Assembly: GCA_964392915.1 (NCBI GenBank)
Contig: CAYMRS010000002.1
Span: forward strand, 1-64,000
DNA from: JAAYUK01 sp964392915
Lineage (GTDB): Bacteria > Nitrospirota > Thermodesulfovibrionia > Thermodesulfovibrionales > Dissulfurispiraceae
Direction: 5' to 3'
Length of the DNA: 64,000 nt
Shown one piece after another: positions 47,201-53,372 of the stretch. The first letter of the stretch is position 1, and the number at the start of each line of letters is the position of its first letter. A program made the translations under genes and the position numbers. Below the pieces are notes generated by a model, which had not been told where the DNA came from, did not search any database, and worked only from the letters and a program-made list of their open reading frames with translations.

Positions 47201-47526
47201 ACAATCCGTCGAAACCTACGGTGCTTACTATCAACCAGTCCCATGTCATTACACTCATCCAGAATTATCACTGGAATAATGCGAGGGGGGCAGCGCCGGG
47301 AACTATCGCATTAAGAGATCAAAGCGGCAGGATTTACGGACCATGGCAGGCAAAAGGAAGTCCTGGGCAAGGAGGAGTGCCCAATGCGAACTGGAATGTG
47401 TATCCGAATATTTCCTTACCGTCTGGAACCTATACGGTAATTGATTCAAACCCTTCCACATGGGCTCAAAATACCGGCTCACAGGGTGCAGGATTTACAC
47501 GCGTTGAGGGTTATCCCGCAAGGTAA
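38260..47526 (+). CDS. Giant exported multidomain protein (3,088 aa) with NTase-like motif, PKD/Ig repeats and TPRs
   Basis: The start is fixed by CAGGAGGT, and the protein has a Sec signal peptide cleaved near residue 34. Regions by residue: an Ig-like domain about 37-125; a region with a nucleotidyltransferase-like motif (GGWAS ... GDIDF, D262/D264) about 245-340; a long helical region to about 1060; consecutive Ig/PKD-like beta domains about 1067-2117. A thrombospondin-like stretch (YSEWGECSRATMKQTRTV) and a Cys-rich patch lie inside these at about 1580-1705. Then come helical repeats and TPRs about 2121-2660, with four near-identical 59-residue units at the end. A beta domain spans about 2664-2762, a further beta-rich region about 2780-2950, and a C-terminal domain (YHWNNARGAAPGTI, YGPWQAKGSPGQGG, YTVIDSNPSTW) about 2955-3088. 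Likely a surface or periplasmic adhesin or scaffold for the caspase module. No sortase or type 9 sorting signal was recognised. Confidence 0.8.
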   Translation: MKRTARLQYHISCSAFYLFLLAVMCAGAATLSFAEEPSLIAPESVNVGESFVVEAADASADVSWQYPSDISCSEQGAKLFCRSQNETIAVFTARIEKLGWSRSATVIVSKSSGRRPPKITKPSDLSSPKNQKIAELMSRLKDPSVGLKGIDFFRAMGEEGITVKDLVEYKAALIDQERARLVRDEGLSGVEAIAKSEAFWKREYAPHEQDLMQARQEQVKAAWDAALVKYVELHPDTPYIGAKMDVGGWASEKKGDMRFEGDIDFSLIMTDVEDAKQLRQLFADEIKKIFNLSMEGIDALGTAHRAATSDVYIGDFGAKWAEIDAIRRGKMYKLKVVNGKIVQELMSMDEKVVMLAVLENNEQRKKTGVDVLDQILQEGEPRPRLNMEPGISLEFLRHITTDAIKSKLSVLENIIKVSKYVNRSATDHGAFLAEAKGFQTTPFDADLVKFVKYVTDLKQNSSLSKESRIAHIMAAANDFFGKGWADNPETSLKRFGERSTKLITHNIEEGIRAREEGIKKKSTLAEQDQESKKLLDDLETEYKVFQEKGVEFPKYAHQKMIELAKYFTAKAYGIPAEEQKRLKELLEKSADNPHMMRLSMALVWSRITKVYTVADQQIDALNNFLDVLDNNTIQKLRDIEDLNLSFRGKKLFAEKTINIKAINDRLNGSILGKIGNSAPFKAFNLYQEGDAYWHAISSGRDWSESFANLGNELIMRRVPGAGLAHATVMADDVRGYLRVGVEVIYLIFPVAAVPEGLYGMSLSAAEWSVGKYQKWQYAEMVEAIYDGAKFEKVAVGKGWKMVSLEYDCPTRGKQSYTRDTLNKLPDECPSVSSLIYPQIKQHPVLVQYEETLGNSAVSNGPYTSMGWPYKYAGLNQYGESIHKQYLAKVDKATQEYFAGVIEELERRHAYAIGTGYADVSRIERELECLKPLAKPTNNPAADQKVFDAIKADYTLIVNVNKSIEEWKKTFGTDFMNPFKPYCTLLSLKETAAKAKDFRQRSDQFLGRVKKDVQQIMGQDPVPDELMNPLVKAVLALAWYDQKSEEYRRWYEEYQQRLNAVRAIGNLVKIDLKAPAKVCEKRKITISADYDRDCSKCLFEWSFGPGAGENFESSSIKNAVFTPQSAGKREIFLKVKLAKEAVKESVKRLEIDVLPQKECPAAQVSLAAPMLEIGENENLTIKAETKALGADQQPFERYFWFENGREGNPQASAEPQYAFSGKGKKGQEVEVAVAARTRSGEVARDAVKIKVKEAITGELRVKIVADKTVLAPDETAVLNATALKKEGRSALKYQWSSQGTVLSDAVQYRFAVASLARNDAAVQIPVTLYVQELLGGILVSEGRDDITLTVKPSDALSVRFQEYSTSVADNQNISICLASPLRKSGDQEGQYRYAWYEWRGSYWSGNQVGSSECLSYSARGLSGQTVRFKVVVTDAFGTSAEAETSPIKIGDALEPLSVAVSPSNVTIKEDAFVDIAATVSSYPDSGRLMFSWDGGPSGDVRSVRVSGKDTTYAPPVTVTVTVTVRDQKGRTGEATAYVRVEKTAKPQKEDPTTEPDTTPTAKPGDVTLKGAPSRDGKSQPIVCSYEYSEWGECSRATMKQTRTVKALKPADCVEKQKPVLEQGCTPPPSEEDKKNQYYNCLCRCYSGWAGHIGVWYDPAGKSVPECKSSGPCFGGAGAFGCTRRHYFGGPNDCAKGCWEGAFGKGTYDAKKADDLRKNENKKYKQPLKVKVKPSKNPADFGDIITLQAEASEGTGGYSYQWGGCAQDPKDAQAKVVNTRDCKSCAASVTVTDQDGESASDSVIIQCNTVKVKLTKESPKESTVPVGGKATFYAEVFSGDKPFTGPTLYYIWERNPDAIFGDPKNPKYETSGGSQVRNTAIFRKAGTTPVWVTVLREMDGRKVTIGESEQIPITVGNPELSISVIPQKPNIGQEVKLQVTTKPPIGEDIIGFWWEIPGYWTGTGDKASFKPKDAKPVKVTVHAKTKDGGDEVGTKEVTITAEAYAVSISEPRYLESPPQIWKCDTQLGRADQCGMVTLKPNEFAVFRDIFMKSSITPQVESPRYRWSVNPAGSCGLPGSGSELRLNCSSTGTYSVKLEVTNAEGAKLGEATQSVTISVSRDTLEGSKFAKQSSDKLQQAKQLVAQGKLDEGIGLAADAHKIYPKNTEADSLAKKWTEDKKSIAGYLSEMDKLMTSLKFPEARRELERAKAMHARYQPVVDAESNLKKKEDEYKKKQQDIAKVKQDAAQLFTAGDRFLQAYNFEGATEQFQKGLALLQGKGITDDPNIPKYTKLREDALAKIKRIRELLAAVAPVANSQGVVADDKVQQALRSVNEALALQPQNGEALDFKKKLEAKADAAKKSAEAIKAADALTAQGKALWGAQKYEDALKKYSDAAALYKQAIAIQPNPDAQQKLAELDKALNDYHAGGKLVSAGMELEKQKKYPEAIVKYRESLRILPDAKLSQHIAKLEADIKQQQSAQANTVQAKNLRDEGAVLQNQKQYAAALAKYRESLKFLPDPALEQHIAKLEAEMKNQQAVQANTFQAKTLRDEGAALQNQGKLAEAIAKYRQSLNLLPDPALEQHIAKIETEIRQQQAVQANSAQAKKLRDEGAQLQNQKQYAAAVAKYRESLNLLPDPALEQHIAKLEAEVVRKQQTKPPVAPSGGIEGTWEVSFNNYRGKMELQQSGSGWSGRIWLDAHRTWEQLTNILFDPGTGRLEFTRPIAGATQRYSGTLSAERLDGTFSQENYSGKFSWWAKRTLSGLDRPAASDSAIGTSAISSSYYHVDLTPYGGKKGSPRKVKNIEVDDGSWIRLKATHEKKLNLDISLPTPVSANSIAIISNLDNAHYVKDDVTTTTLTVYTKSGNHTFEIKAGVHSSEWNRGETGGADHRFPKENHLGDKRWLAVFPLPQGSIVTGMRFDHRDTDKKYYHMGAAPGFCLRGITLIRSGAVGVSADIGNVSPAETKKGAVIFNNGNVGGVYNNPSKPTVLTINQSHVITLIQNYHWNNARGAAPGTIALRDQSGRIYGPWQAKGSPGQGGVPNANWNVYPNISLPSGTYTVIDSNPSTWAQNTGSQGAGFTRVEGYPAR
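45538..46245 (+). repeat. Four 177-bp in-frame tandem repeats (TPR units)
   Basis: Units begin at about 45538, 45715, 45892 and 46069. The last three are nearly identical in protein (AKxLRDEGAxLQNQ, then YRxSLxxLPDPALEQHIAK), and the first is more diverged. Each unit encodes 59 residues: one TPR followed by a Gln-rich spacer (QQQAVQAN). The period is exactly 177 bp, so copy number can change without breaking the frame. Confidence 0.9.
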
Positions 47527-47936
47527 TGTTTAATGTATGTTCATGCGGGTATGAGTTTTTGATATTTGTGATGCCTGAACGTGACGACGGACGGCCTGCC
47601 TAAACCATGCTGTGCGGGGAAGGCAGGCCACTGAAATCGAGTATCAGCCTGACGGATGTTCGGGAATAGTCGATAGGAGATTCTTTCCCTCACCATTGAT
47701 ATTTCGGTCTGAAAATCAATGCGATAAAAAACTGGCTTTGCCCCGATTTCATGGACACTGAGTTGGCTTCTCCTTTTGCAACTATTGAGGCAGTTGAGCC
47801 GCCGCGAAGCGGTCGGTTTCGAACTCCTGGTTCTTCGCCCGAGCGGAGCGAGGGTGACAGGAGTTCCGGCTCAACTGCCTCATTCTTCCCCGAGCGAAGC
47901 GAGGGGAAGAATTATGAATTATCTGGGTTAGAACGA
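47527..47936. other. Gene-free stretch between convergent giant gene and sdhB
   Basis: About 410 bp without a gene I can support. It holds an 8-bp stem (GGCCTGCC 47593-47600 / GGCAGGCC 47622-47629) that could terminate the giant transcript, although no T tract follows. The right part is a composite palindromic element, listed separately. The left part shows no feature. Confidence 0.6.
47787..47912. repeat. Nested palindromic (REP-like) element
   Basis: Outer arms GAGGCAGTTGAGCC (47787-47800) and its exact complement (47868-47881) enclose inner arms GAACTCCTG (47821-47829) / CAGGAGTTC (47858-47866), which in turn enclose CCGAGCGGAGCGAGG. Directly after lies a second hairpin, ATTCTTCCCC (47882-47891) / GGGGAAGAAT (47903-47912), around GAGCGAAGCGA. 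The GAGCGRAGCGAG core occurs in both halves. This looks like an intergenic repetitive palindrome and would fold strongly on either strand, serving as a bidirectional terminator for the giant gene and sdhB. Confidence 0.75.
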
Positions 47937-48683
47937 TCAAGACCGGCTCATCTGCGCCTTGATGAACTCCCGGTTCAATTTGGCAATGAACGACACTTTG
48001 ATGCCCTTGGGGCAGGCGGCCTGGCATTCGTAATGATTGCTGCAGTTGCCGAAGCCCTCTTTCAGCATGGCCTCGGTCATGACGCATACGCGCCTGGCCG
48101 CTTCCGCCCTGCCTTGCGGAAGACTAGCAAGCTGCATGACCTTTGCCGAGGTGAAGAGCATCGCGGAGCCGTTCGGGCAGGAGGCAACGCAGGCTCCGCA
48201 GCCGATGCATTCGGCAGCATCCATCGCGACATCGGCATCAGGCTTCGGAATCAGAATGGCATTGGCATCCGGCACGCCGCCCGTGTGGCAGGATACATAG
48301 CCGCCCGCCTGTATGATGCGGTCGAGCGCGCTGCGATCGACTATCAGATCCTTGATGAGCGGAAACGCCTTCGCCCGCCACGGCTCGATATAAAGGGAAT
48401 CACCGTCCCTGAACTTTCTCATGTGGAGCTGGCAGACGGTTGTGCGCTCCTGCGGGCCGTGCGGAACGCCGTTGATCACCTGCGAACAGGTGCCGCAGAT
48501 GCCTTCTCGGCAGTCGTGATCAAACGCGATCGGTTCTTTGCCCTCTCTGACCAGTTCTTCATTGACTTCATCGAGCATCTCAAGAAAAGACATATCAGGG
48601 CTGATATTTTTAGCCGGTAACTGCTCAAGTTTTCCGTGAGCGTCGGGGCCTTTCTGTCGCCAAACATAGAGGGTCAGGTTCAT
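47937..48683 (-). CDS. sdhB: Succinate dehydrogenase/fumarate reductase iron-sulfur subunit
   Basis: A 248-residue protein with all three cluster-binding sets: [2Fe-2S] ligands in CREGICGTCSQ and the later TTVCQLH; [4Fe-4S] CIGCGACVASCP; and the second ferredoxin-like site CSNHYECQAACPKGI. It passes electrons between the flavoprotein and the membrane cytochrome b. The N-terminal region fits the Bacteroides/epsilon-type FrdB/SdhB class rather than the E. coli one. Its start and the sdhA stop share a base (48683). The direction (succinate oxidation or fumarate reduction) cannot be told from sequence. Confidence 0.93.
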   Translation of the reverse strand: MNLTLYVWRQKGPDAHGKLEQLPAKNISPDMSFLEMLDEVNEELVREGKEPIAFDHDCREGICGTCSQVINGVPHGPQERTTVCQLHMRKFRDGDSLYIEPWRAKAFPLIKDLIVDRSALDRIIQAGGYVSCHTGGVPDANAILIPKPDADVAMDAAECIGCGACVASCPNGSAMLFTSAKVMQLASLPQGRAEAARRVCVMTEAMLKEGFGNCSNHYECQAACPKGIKVSFIAKLNREFIKAQMSRS

Positions 48684-50596
48684 TATTTGTAACTCCTTAT
48701 TCCGGGATGTACGGTTTCAAATGCCAGCGGCTCCCTGTGGAGTTCCGGCTCTTTGTCGGCACCCTTGAATTCCCACGCCGCGACATAGCTGAAGTTCTCG
48801 TCGTCGCGTTTTGCCTCGCCGTCCGGCATCTGGTACTCCACACGAAAATGGCCTCCGCAGGACTCATTGCGGTAGAGCGCGTCGCGGGCGAGCAGTTCGC
48901 CGAATTCAAGGAAATCCGCGATGCGGCCAGCGCGTTCAAGCTCCTGGTTCAGCTCGGCGCCGCTGCCCGGGACTGTGACGTTTTTCCAGAATTCCTCTCG
49001 AATGCCCGGGATTATTTCGAGCGCCTTCTTCAGGCTCTGCTCACTCCGCTCCATGCCGACGTGCTCCCACATGACCTTGCCGAGTTCACGATGGAATTCC
49101 TTCGCCGTCTTTTTGCCATTAATCGATAGAAGCTTTTTTGTCTGATTCCCGACATCCTGCCTCGATTTGTCGAACTCAGGGTGGTCTGTTGTCACGTTGC
49201 CAGGCCTGGTCTGAGCCAGATAGTTGGCAATGGTATATGGAATGACAAAGTAGCCGTCCGCAAGTCCCTGCATGAGCGCACTGGCTCCCAGGCGGTTGGC
49301 GCCGTGGTCCGAGAAGTTCGCCTCGCCGAGGACGAACAGTCCCTTGAGATTGCTTTCAAGGTTGTAGTCTACCCAGAGTCCACCCATCGCGTAATGAAGC
49401 GCCGGATAGATGCGCATCGGCTGTTTATAGGCGTTCTCATCGGTAATGCGCTCGTACATCTCGAACAGGTTGCCGTACCGTTCACGGATTTTATCCTCGC
49501 CGAGGCGGCATATGGCATCGGCGAAGTCAAGGTAGACGCCGAAGCCCCCGGGGCCGACGCCGCGGCCTTCATCGCAGGCTTCCTTTGCCGCACGCGATGA
49601 AATATCGCGCGGCGCGAGGTTTCCGAAGCTCGGATACTTGCGCTCCAGATAGTAGTCACGCTCATTTTCCGGTATCTCGCGCGGCGGGCGTTTGTCACCT
49701 TTTTTCAGCGGAACCCAGACTCTACCGTCGTTTCTGAGCGACTCGGACATCAGCGTCAGTTTTGACTGGTGCTCACCCGAGACTGGGATGCAGGTCGGAT
49801 GTATCTGCGTGTAGCAGGGATTTGCGAAGAACGCGCCTTTCTTGAATGCGCGGTAGTTTGCGGTCACGTTGCAACCCTGCGCGTTTGTCGAGAGGTAATA
49901 GACGTTGACGTACCCGCCGGTGCAGAGGCAGACCGCATCGGCGGCATGGGAGCGGATCTGTCCAGTTACCATGTCCCGGACGGTGATGCCTTTTGCCTCG
50001 CCGTCGATCACCACGAGGTCGAGCATTTCAGTGCGGGTATGCATGGTGACCGTGCCGGCATGTATCTGACGGGAAAACGCCGAATATGCTCCGAGCAAAA
50101 GCTGTTGCCCCGTCTGGCCGCGCGCATAGAAGGTGCGCGATACCTGAGCGCCGCCGAAGGAGCGGTTGTCGAGGTATCCCGCATAATCCCGTGCGAAGGG
50201 AACGCCCTGCGCCACGCACTGATCAATGATGCTGTTGCTGACCTGAGCGAGACGGTAGACGTTTGCCTCGCGGGCGCGGAAGTCGCCGCCCTTGATGGTG
50301 TCGTAAAAAAGACGGAAGATGCTGTCGCCGTCATTCGGGTAGTTTTTTGCTGCGTTGATGCCGCCCTGCGCTGCAATGCTGTGGGCGCGCCGGGAACTGT
50401 CCTGATAGCAGAAGGCGTCAACGTTATAACCGAGCTCGCCGAGAGTTGCGGCAGCAGATGCTCCAGCCAGACCGGTGCCGACCACAATGATTCTGTATTT
50501 TCTCTTGTTCGCCGGATTGACCAGTTTCATGTCCTGGCGATGTTTGTCCCATTTTTCTGCGAGCGGACCGGACGGGCATTTTCCATCAAGTATCAC
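48683..50596 (-). CDS. sdhA: Succinate dehydrogenase/fumarate reductase flavoprotein subunit
   Basis: A 637-residue flavoprotein. The FAD-binding fold is IIVVGTGLAGASAAATLGELG, the covalent-FAD histidine lies in RRAHSIAAQGGINAAKN, and the substrate-site HPT is in YTQIHPTCIPVSGEHQSK. The length and the FYARGQTGQQLLLGAYSAF block match the class with a single five-helix cytochrome b partner. It lies between sdhC (12 bp) and sdhB (overlapping). Confidence 0.95.
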   Translation of the reverse strand: MILDGKCPSGPLAEKWDKHRQDMKLVNPANKRKYRIIVVGTGLAGASAAATLGELGYNVDAFCYQDSSRRAHSIAAQGGINAAKNYPNDGDSIFRLFYDTIKGGDFRAREANVYRLAQVSNSIIDQCVAQGVPFARDYAGYLDNRSFGGAQVSRTFYARGQTGQQLLLGAYSAFSRQIHAGTVTMHTRTEMLDLVVIDGEAKGITVRDMVTGQIRSHAADAVCLCTGGYVNVYYLSTNAQGCNVTANYRAFKKGAFFANPCYTQIHPTCIPVSGEHQSKLTLMSESLRNDGRVWVPLKKGDKRPPREIPENERDYYLERKYPSFGNLAPRDISSRAAKEACDEGRGVGPGGFGVYLDFADAICRLGEDKIRERYGNLFEMYERITDENAYKQPMRIYPALHYAMGGLWVDYNLESNLKGLFVLGEANFSDHGANRLGASALMQGLADGYFVIPYTIANYLAQTRPGNVTTDHPEFDKSRQDVGNQTKKLLSINGKKTAKEFHRELGKVMWEHVGMERSEQSLKKALEIIPGIREEFWKNVTVPGSGAELNQELERAGRIADFLEFGELLARDALYRNESCGGHFRVEYQMPDGEAKRDDENFSYVAAWEFKGADKEPELHREPLAFETVHPGIRSYK

Positions 50597-50608
50597 GGTC
50601 GTTCCTCC

Positions 50609-51322
50609 TTATTGCACTATGCCGGCAAGGACAGCCGCCGGTATGGATGTGTAGGCAAGAAAAACAAACGCCGCAACGCAGAGCGCGAGGCGTGACCAGA
50701 GCGGCAGGGTCTTGTCGTTCGCGAGTCCCATTGTCTGCAGCCCGCTGTGCACGCCGTGCGAGACATGCAGGGCTATGGCGAACATCCAGACGCCATAGAG
50801 AAGGGAGACCCCGGCCTTGCTGAAGCCGGCAACGACCATCGTATAAACATCGGGGCGGCCCATCGTATCTTTCAGAACACGCGCGGCCGTATCGGGATAC
50901 AACATCTGAACGGTAAAGTGCAGGATATGATAGACGAGGAGCAGGGCGATGACGGCTCCGGTCCAGATCATCGTGCGAGAAGCAAGAGTCACTTTTAGGT
51001 ATTCGCGTCGGGCATAGGGCGTCGGCCGCGCAGACTGATTCTCAAGCGTAACTTTGATGCCGAACCAGACATGAATTGCGAATATGAGAAGCATGGCTGC
51101 ACGGAATGCCCAGACGACCGGCGGCAGCGCATGCAAAGCCTGACCGTAAGCATTAATCCCGCCCGGTCCGGCATAGAGGGACATGTTGCCGATCAGGTGA
51201 ATGAACAGAAAGGCGACGAGCCCGAATCCGGTCAGCGCCATGAGCAGTTTCTTTGTAACGGGATTGTCGAGAAACCTGAGACACGAGCAGGTGCAGCCAG
51301 TCGATGCGGTTGCCATATTCAC
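50609..51322 (-). CDS. sdhC: Succinate dehydrogenase cytochrome b subunit (five-helix, dihaem type)
   Basis: A 237-residue membrane protein with five hydrophobic helices. Candidate haem-ligand histidines are in FIHLIGNMSLY, AIHVWFGIKV, YHILHFTVQ and LHVSHGVHSGLQ, which fits the single-subunit dihaem (type B) anchor that uses menaquinone. That agrees with the futalosine genes at 24-26 kb. GTG 51322 is chosen because GAGGAG lies 5 bp upstream; ATG 51316 is the alternative. The 298 bp between this gene and the malic enzyme gene should hold the sdh promoter, but I saw no convincing boxes. Confidence 0.9.
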   Translation of the reverse strand: MNMATASTGCTCSCLRFLDNPVTKKLLMALTGFGLVAFLFIHLIGNMSLYAGPGGINAYGQALHALPPVVWAFRAAMLLIFAIHVWFGIKVTLENQSARPTPYARREYLKVTLASRTMIWTGAVIALLLVYHILHFTVQMLYPDTAARVLKDTMGRPDVYTMVVAGFSKAGVSLLYGVWMFAIALHVSHGVHSGLQTMGLANDKTLPLWSRLALCVAAFVFLAYTSIPAAVLAGIVQ

Positions 51323-51620
51323 GAATTCTCCTCACGGTATTTATCAGCATAGTCAGCAATGACCGTGCCTGGTACGAATGCGGCAGCGCCGGGTGCGACG
51401 ACGCGCGTTGAAACGGAGCAGTGCTTACGGAGCACGCTGCCTGCGCCGGTTCTGCAAAATCAAACACAATGCCGATTGCCTCATATCATACAACTGGATG
51501 ATTTCATGCGGTTCAGTCATAAAAAAGTGTCGTCGCTGCGCGATACAAACGCGAAAAAGCTGCTGTTACACGCTGAAAACGCACAGAAGCATCAGGCTCA
51601 TACAGCAGTTATAACAAAAC

Positions 51621-53057
51621 TCACATGGCATGACTTTCCTCATGCCGCTGCAGGCGCGCGGCACCCGTCTTGCGCGCGGCTGCGGCAACGGCATCGGAAA
51701 CCGCCGTTACCACATTCTTGTCGAATATGCTCGGGATTATATAGTCCTCATTGAGCTCCTCGTCTTTTACCACTGAGGCAATTGCCTTCGCCGCCGCAAA
51801 TTTAATTTCATCATTCACGCATTTCGCGCGCACCGACAGTAGTCCCTTGAATATCCCCGGAAAGCCAAGGCTGTTGTTTACCTGATTCGGATAGTCGGAG
51901 CGGCCGGTTGCCAGAATGCGGGCATAGGGCAGCGCATCTTCCGGAGCAATTTCGGGGTCGGGGTTCGCAAGGGCGAACACAACCGGATCCTTTGCCATGC
52001 GCTGGACATCCGTGCCGGATATGATGTTTGGACCCGAGACGCCGATAAATACATGGGCATTCACAAGCGCTTCGGAGAGCGTTCCGCGAAAGCCCCGTGG
52101 ATTGGTCTTTGCGGCAAGCGCGATCTTCGATGGGTTCATATTCTCTTTTCGCCCCTTGTATAATGCGCCCGAACGATCCGTGACAATAATGTCCTGAATC
52201 CCGAATTTCAGCAATAAAAGCGCGGATGCGACACCGGCGGCACCCGCGCCCGCAATTACCATGCGGAGTTTCCGGATATCTTTCCTGAGGAGACGCCCCA
52301 CGTTCAAAAGCCCGGCGAGAATGACAACCGCCGTGCCGTGCTGGTCATCATGGAAAACCGGAATATCGAGCGTTTTCTGGAGGCGCTCCTCGATTTCAAA
52401 GCAGCGGGGCGCGGAAATATCTTCCAGATTGATGCCGCCGAACGGCGTCGCTATGTTGCGGACAATCTTCACGATTTCGTCGGGATCCTTCGTGCGAAGG
52501 GCGATAGGATATGCGTTTACACCGGCAAATTCCCTGAAAATTGCCGCTTTGCCTTCCATAACCGGCATGGCGGCATTCGGGCCGATGTCGCCCAGCCCGA
52601 GGACGGCGGTGCCGTCAGTAACAATCGCCACCGCGTTGCTCTTCATCGTGTAAGTATAAATCAGGTCGCTCTTTGCCTCGATCGCCTTGCACACGCGGGC
52701 GACACCCGGCGTATAGACGCGTGAGAGGTCGATGTTGGTGCGTATCGGATGCAGACTGTGCATGCCGATTTTGCCGCCGCGATGCGCGGCAAACGTGCGG
52801 TCCATCGATTGAATGATCGTTACGCCCCGAATACGGCCAATCTTCTCCACGATCTCATTTTCATGGGACTCACTGCTGGAATTGATGGTTACATCCCTGA
52901 AAATATGCTTTTTTTCAACGCTCACGATGTCGACCGACCCAAGATCGCCGCCGGCATCGCTGATGACGGTAGCAATTCTGGCAAACATTCCGATGCGATT
53001 GTCGATCTTCAGGCGTATCGTTACGCTGTAACTCGGGCTTGTCGCACGAATCGTCAT
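51621..53057 (-). CDS. Malic enzyme with N-terminal ACT domain
   Basis: A 478-residue protein. The N-terminal ACT domain spans about 10-85 (YSVTIRLKIDNRIGMFARI, GVTIIQSMD). The malic-enzyme catalytic domain starts at YTPGVARVC and has the AVLGLGDIG and FHDDQHGTAVVI metal and substrate blocks. The NAD(P)-binding fold is IAGAGAAGVASALLLLKFG. It catalyses malate + NAD(P)+ to pyruvate + CO2, with likely amino-acid control through ACT. The start at 53057 follows GAGGTGA; a longer frame to 53144 crosses the predicted promoter and is rejected. It diverges from fumA, whose product is malate. Confidence 0.92.
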   Translation of the reverse strand: MTIRATSPSYSVTIRLKIDNRIGMFARIATVISDAGGDLGSVDIVSVEKKHIFRDVTINSSSESHENEIVEKIGRIRGVTIIQSMDRTFAAHRGGKIGMHSLHPIRTNIDLSRVYTPGVARVCKAIEAKSDLIYTYTMKSNAVAIVTDGTAVLGLGDIGPNAAMPVMEGKAAIFREFAGVNAYPIALRTKDPDEIVKIVRNIATPFGGINLEDISAPRCFEIEERLQKTLDIPVFHDDQHGTAVVILAGLLNVGRLLRKDIRKLRMVIAGAGAAGVASALLLLKFGIQDIIVTDRSGALYKGRKENMNPSKIALAAKTNPRGFRGTLSEALVNAHVFIGVSGPNIISGTDVQRMAKDPVVFALANPDPEIAPEDALPYARILATGRSDYPNQVNNSLGFPGIFKGLLSVRAKCVNDEIKFAAAKAIASVVKDEELNEDYIIPSIFDKNVVTAVSDAVAAAARKTGAARLQRHEESHAM

Positions 53058-53103
53058 TGAGGTCACCTCATTAAACTCTATTAAAGATTCGCAAATAGAA
53101 AAT

Positions 53104-53112
53104 ATTATATCA
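53104..53112 (-). promoter_or_regulatory. Extended -10 promoter for the malic enzyme gene
   Basis: On the minus strand the sequence TGATATAAT is a perfect extended -10 (TG-n-TATAAT), about 50 bp upstream of the chosen start. The -35 is weak, as is usual for extended -10 promoters. Confidence 0.6.
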
Positions 53113-53278
53113 TTATTGGAGAGAGTTGCCTCATGTCGCAGCAATTGCTCTCATTCCGCGAGTGGCGGCATTCGCACACAACAGACTGTCGGCGCGGCGC
53201 GCACCATCAGAGTCCTGGGTGGGTTCTCTATACCGTGATGTTACTGCTCCAGCCTTTTATCAGGGAAGAGAAAATCTG

Positions 53279-53284
53279 TATAAT
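53279..53284 (+). promoter_or_regulatory. -10 box upstream of fumA
   Basis: A perfect TATAAT in the context CTGTATAATGGG, 89 bp upstream of the fumA start. There is no good -35. The rest of the 315-bp divergent region (53058-53372) has no gene I can support. Confidence 0.45.
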
Positions 53285-53372
53285 GGGATTCTATATAAGC
53301 GTGCCGCGCGTTCCGGCATGGCACATGCGGCGGGCTTTTCTCATGGTTGATCATCACCCGGAGGTATCAGAT

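Noticed and set aside
47751..48620. A 289-codon open frame on the plus strand opposite sdhB
   Set aside because: It runs antisense through the conserved sdhB gene, and its first part is only the palindromic element read as protein (PERSEG-type peptides).
53133..53372. An 80-codon N-terminal extension of fumA
   Set aside because: The extension has no similarity to FumA, contains the predicted -10 box, and a good GGAGGTA site precedes the ATG at 53373.
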